From JBFLXN01 sp040755715 [NCBI: Candidatus Edwardsbacteria bacterium] (GTDB lineage Bacteria > Edwardsbacteria > AC1 > JBFLXN01), in assembly GCA_040755715.1 (NCBI GenBank), contig JBFLXN010000011.1, forward strand, positions 1 to 27,523: 27,523 nucleotides of DNA, written 5' to 3'. How positions within the stretch are numbered: the stretch's first letter is position 1; the number at the start of each line of letters is the position of its first letter. A program made the position numbers and the translations under genes. Below, one piece after another: positions 24,560-27,523 of this stretch. The notes below the pieces were generated by a model. The model made no database searches, was not told where the DNA came from, and saw nothing but the letters and a program-made list of their open reading frames with translations.

Positions 24560-24782
24560 TAGGCTGATATGTAGTAAGGAAAATCGTTAATGGGTTAGGG
24601 TTACGAGGGTCGTATCGTCAATCTTGAGAAAGTTTACACAGTTTTTGGGTTTACATAGTTTCTTGGGTTATGAAACTCAAGAAACTCAATGAACTCAATA
24701 AACTTATTGACCGAAGTCCGCCTTAGGCGGATAACCATGACCGTAGCCTATCCGCTATATGTAGTTTCCGTATCAGCGTATT
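24558..24782. repeat. Nested intergenic word-palindromes between kdsA and kdsD
   Basis: The outer arms AATAGGCTGATATG (24558-24571) and the reverse complement of 24769-24782 agree at 12 of 14 positions. An inner hairpin pairs GTTTCTTGGGTT (24658-24669) with AAACTCAAGAAAC (24673-24685), inside a run of AAACTCA-like words. TCCGCCTTAGGCGGA (24717-24731) is a GC palindrome (6-bp arms around TTA). No gene is present in the gap. Confidence 0.75.
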
Positions 24783-24840
24783 AGCATATCATCATTTTGT
24801 GCTTCCGTGGCTAGATTTGACCCAAGGGAAGAAGGTGAAG

Positions 24841-25806
24841 ATGCAGAAAATCATTAAGCAAGCTAAGGAAGTAATTAGAAGAGAAATTAAAGCCGTAAGT
24901 GCTTTACTCAAGCGAGTTGACCAGTCATTCACTGAAGCAGTGAATCTAATTCTAAACTGCCAGGGACGAGTGATTGTTACTGGAATGGGGAAATCCGGGA
25001 TTATCGGTCAAAAATTAGCGGCCACTCTGACCAGCACCGGCACCCCGGCTCATTTTCTGCATCCCGTCGAAGCAATGCATGGCGATTTGGGCGTCGTAGG
25101 AGAGAAAGACTTAATCATTATTATTTCTAAGAGTGGAGAGACAGAAGAAATCTATGAGTTGCTGCCAACCCTTAAGCGACTCGGGGTGAAAATTGTCAGT
25201 TTAGTGGGCAATCTTAACTCACCGCTTGTGAGAATGAGTGATGTAGCCCTTGATGTCTCTGTAAAGGAAGAAGCCTGTCCTCTTGACCTCATTCCTACTT
25301 CCAGCACCACGGCCGCTTTGGTAATGAGCGATGCCTTAGCGGTAGCGGTATTCTCTGAAAGGAATTTTCAGCCAGAAGATTTTGCTCTGTTACATCCAAA
25401 AGGCACTCTGGGTCGCAAAGTACTTTTAAGGGTTGAAGACCTAATGTTGAAAGGCAAAGATATTCCTGTCGTTTCTGAAAAGGCAAAGATGAAGGAAGCA
25501 ATTCTGGAAATGACTAGCAAGCGAGGAATCACTACCATCGTTGACAAAAAGGGAAAATTGCTCGGCGTGATTACTGATGGTGATTTGCGTCGGCTATTAG
25601 ACCATTACTCTAAAGAAATTTTTTCTTTACCGGTCACAGAGGTTATGAATCGTTCTCCCAAGACCATTACCAAAGAAGAGTTAGCCGCCAAGGCGGCCAA
25701 ATTGATGGAGAGTTACCGAATCACCGCCTTAATCGTTATTGATAACCGTAAGCATCCTGTCGGCATTATTCACTTACACGACATTATGCAAGCCGGGGTG
25801 GTATGA
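24841..25806 (+). CDS. kdsD: D-arabinose 5-phosphate isomerase, KdsD/KpsF family
   Basis: The 321-residue enzyme converts ribulose 5-phosphate to arabinose 5-phosphate, the substrate of the neighbouring KdsA. The SIS domain (about 25-185) carries VTGMGKSGIIGQKLAATLTS, HPVEAMHGDLG, IISKSGETEEI and PTSSTTAALVMSDALAVA. HPKGTLGR ends it. Two CBS domains (about 200-321) follow. ATG 24841 has AAGGTGAAG directly upstream; an extension to 24799 would add residues outside the family. The next gene starts 30 bases after the stop. Confidence 0.96.
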   Translation: MQKIIKQAKEVIRREIKAVSALLKRVDQSFTEAVNLILNCQGRVIVTGMGKSGIIGQKLAATLTSTGTPAHFLHPVEAMHGDLGVVGEKDLIIIISKSGETEEIYELLPTLKRLGVKIVSLVGNLNSPLVRMSDVALDVSVKEEACPLDLIPTSSTTAALVMSDALAVAVFSERNFQPEDFALLHPKGTLGRKVLLRVEDLMLKGKDIPVVSEKAKMKEAILEMTSKRGITTIVDKKGKLLGVITDGDLRRLLDHYSKEIFSLPVTEVMNRSPKTITKEELAAKAAKLMESYRITALIVIDNRKHPVGIIHLHDIMQAGVV

Positions 25807-25836
25807 AAAGGCAGGGCAAAAATTGAAGGATGCCAT

Positions 25837-27339
25837 ATGGAAAGACATAAGAAAATCTTAGTTGTTGATGATGACTCAAATTTTTCTTATTGGGTTTCAA
25901 GAGCCCTTTCAGAAGAATCCGAAAGCTATGAAGTGGCTTCGGTTACCACAGCCCAGGATGCTTTTAACATCGTCCAAAGTCAACCACCTGATTTAGTTCT
26001 TCTGGACCTCCGTCTCGGATTGGAGAGCGGAATAGACCTTCTTAAAGCCATCAAGGAGATTGAAAGCGAAATTCAAGTGGTCATTATGACCGGTTATGCT
26101 TCTACAGAAACGGCCATTGATGCTCTGCGTCAAGGGGCCTATGACTATTTGACAAAGCCAATAAAGTTAGACCAACTTCTTTCCTTAGCCCGCCGAGCGT
26201 TAGAGAAACAGGAATTCCTTCAAGAACGCAAACGCTTGATTCATCGCCTTTCAGACGCCACTACACAACTAGAAGAAATCAACCTAAAACTTAAGGAGCG
26301 AGAATCCTTACTGGCAGAACAAATCTCTGGACTCAATAAATTACTTGAAGAATTGTCCCAACTTACCCAAGAGGTGGGCCCCCATCAACTCTTAGAAAAA
26401 TCCCTCCAGCAGACGATTGAGATTATGCAAGTTAAAGCCGGCGCATTGCTTCTTTTTGAAGAAGGGAAATTAGTGGTGAAGGTAGTCAACGGTTTGGAAG
26501 AATTACTTTCCAAGGGAATGGTAATTAATTTGGAAACGGAGGAAATTGGGAGGACCTTTGAGAGAGGCGAAGCCAAGATTTTGAGATATAATACGCCGCT
26601 AAAAGGCGGATTTACTGAATTGGTTACCGCTAATCTGGAAAAACAGGGTTTGATTGTTCTTGCCGACGGAAGGAATCAAAAAAAATTTGAAGAGGAAGAC
26701 GCGAGACTGCTCCAAACAATTGTTAGAGTAATTTTTGTCTTTTTACAAAATTTTCTCTATGCTGAAAGTTTGAAGCGGGAACATCTTCAAGTGCTCAAGG
26801 CATTGATTACGGCTCAAGGGGCTAAAGACCCACACTTTGTTAATCATTCAGAAAAGGTCAGAGAATACGCTATTAAAATTGCCAAAAGACTCAATCTTTC
26901 TGAAGAAGAACAATTTATTTTAAGCTGGTCTGCACTTTTGCACGATTTGGGAAAACTCGGACTCAAGGAAGAACTATTACAAAAGACAGGCACTCTGACA
27001 GAAGCAGAGTATAAACAAATTCAGGGGCATAGTCTATTGGGAGAAAAGATTATTGAACCCATTGGTTTCTTGCGAAAGGTGAGGCCGCTAATTCGCCATC
27101 ATCATGAGAGATATGATGGAAAGGGCTATCCTGACCATCTGGCCGGTGAAAAAATTCCACTAGGTGCTCGCATTTTGGCGGTAGCTGAGGCTTATGACAA
27201 TCTGACCACCGAGATGCCTTTTCGCCAGAACCTATCAATCGCCGAAGCCCTCCAGGAATTGCACCAGCGCAGTAACCATGATTTTGACCCCAAAATTGTC
27301 TCTGCCTTAGCCGAAGAGTTGGGAGTTGAAAATACTTGA
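25837..27339 (+). CDS. Response regulator with GAF-like and HD-GYP output domains
   Basis: The 500-residue protein begins with a receiver domain (1-125): acidic pocket DDD 11-13, phospho-acceptor Asp57 in LVLLDLRLG, the TGYAS switch and K in YDYLTKPIK. A coiled coil (about 130-190) and a GAF-like sensor (about 185-310) follow. The HD-GYP domain (about 325-500) is predicted to hydrolyse cyclic di-GMP. HD is at 369-370, HHHERYDGKGYP contains GYP at 430-432. Glu451 replaces the Asp usual in the VADAYD metal-ligand motif. GAAGGA lies 6 bases before ATG. Its sensor kinase is not in the window. Confidence 0.93.
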   Translation: MERHKKILVVDDDSNFSYWVSRALSEESESYEVASVTTAQDAFNIVQSQPPDLVLLDLRLGLESGIDLLKAIKEIESEIQVVIMTGYASTETAIDALRQGAYDYLTKPIKLDQLLSLARRALEKQEFLQERKRLIHRLSDATTQLEEINLKLKERESLLAEQISGLNKLLEELSQLTQEVGPHQLLEKSLQQTIEIMQVKAGALLLFEEGKLVVKVVNGLEELLSKGMVINLETEEIGRTFERGEAKILRYNTPLKGGFTELVTANLEKQGLIVLADGRNQKKFEEEDARLLQTIVRVIFVFLQNFLYAESLKREHLQVLKALITAQGAKDPHFVNHSEKVREYAIKIAKRLNLSEEEQFILSWSALLHDLGKLGLKEELLQKTGTLTEAEYKQIQGHSLLGEKIIEPIGFLRKVRPLIRHHHERYDGKGYPDHLAGEKIPLGARILAVAEAYDNLTTEMPFRQNLSIAEALQELHQRSNHDFDPKIVSALAEELGVENT

Positions 27340-27414
27340 CAAAATTTTGAAAATTACCCCCAAAAAATTGGAAAAACTCCTATTAAATTTTTTTTAAAAA
27401 AATTAAAAAAATCC

Positions 27415-27523
27415 TGTTAGCTAAATTTCAAAAGTGAACCATTTAAACTTCAAAAGTGAACTGCTGTAGATCACTGATTTTTACTCTTTGAACATCGATA
27501 AGTTTGTTATTACACCAGAATCT
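27415..27523. mobile_element. Probable IS21-family left terminus (element continues beyond window)
   Basis: Two exact copies of TTCAAAAGTGAAC lie at 27427-27439 and 27449-27461, 22 bases (about two helical turns) apart, following TG at 27415-27416. IS21 elements begin with TG and carry such repeated 'TTCAA..TGAAC' blocks near their ends for IstA binding. No transposase reading frame has started by 27523, so the family is an inference. The AT-rich run before it (27340-27410) has no gene. Confidence 0.5.

Noticed and set aside
27336-27341. TTGACA overlapping the end of the HD-GYP gene as a promoter
   Set aside because: It copies the trpS-end arrangement, but no -10 box lies at 16-19 bases.

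Overview
The window looks like chromosomal DNA of an uncultured diderm (Gram-negative) bacterium. Two 3-deoxy-manno-octulosonate (KDO) genes (kdsA, kdsD) and an LpxL-type acyltransferase imply lipopolysaccharide. A periplasmic PBP4-type carboxypeptidase, FtsB/DivIC, enolase, trpS and dprA are ordinary housekeeping genes. Gene order and the many palindromic intergenic words recall candidate phyla such as Omnitrophota or WOR-3, but the sequence does not fix the lineage.

Layout. (1) 1-400: the right end of an IS630-family insertion sequence, a 168-bp MITE-like element abutting it at a shared CTAG, then tRNA-Ser(GCT). (2) 400-6400: an AT-rich defence island next to the tRNA. It holds the decayed C-terminus of a serine recombinase (minus strand) and five tightly packed plus-strand genes: XRE regulator, GIY-YIG protein, type III Mod, a RhuM-Doc/Fic fusion, and type III Res. 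(3) 6400-7860: a gene-free GC-richer structured stretch, a strong sigma70-like promoter, tRNA-Lys, a cyclic-nucleotide-binding protein, tRNA-Glu and tRNA-Ala. (4) 8000-16900: core genes (membrane protein, HNH nuclease, PBP4, trpS, polytopic membrane protein, dprA, DUF362 ferredoxin, LpxL-like acyltransferase), with a 47-bp tandem repeat before the acyltransferase gene. (5) 16960-17345: a collapsed toxin-antitoxin-like locus. (6) 17448-22426: flavin reductase, enolase, ftsB, and an 800-residue fusion of a metallophosphatase-like domain, two thioredoxin-like domains and a CcdA/DsbD-type membrane domain. (7) 22520-23685: a second AT-rich patch with the tail of a type IIG restriction-modification protein and a damaged DUF1016/PDDEXK nuclease gene. 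(8) 23700-27340: kdsA, kdsD and a response regulator with an HD-GYP output domain. (9) The window ends in what looks like an IS21-family terminus.

How it works together. The island is a complete type III restriction-modification system with a toxin-like Doc/Fic protein between the methylase and nuclease genes, presumably controlled by the XRE protein. The core part supplies envelope biogenesis (KDO, lipid A acylation, peptidoglycan trimming, division) and thiol redox export. Most intergenic gaps in the core part hold long imperfect palindromes made of short repeated words, different in sequence at each site but alike in architecture; this is the most pervasive unexplained structure here.
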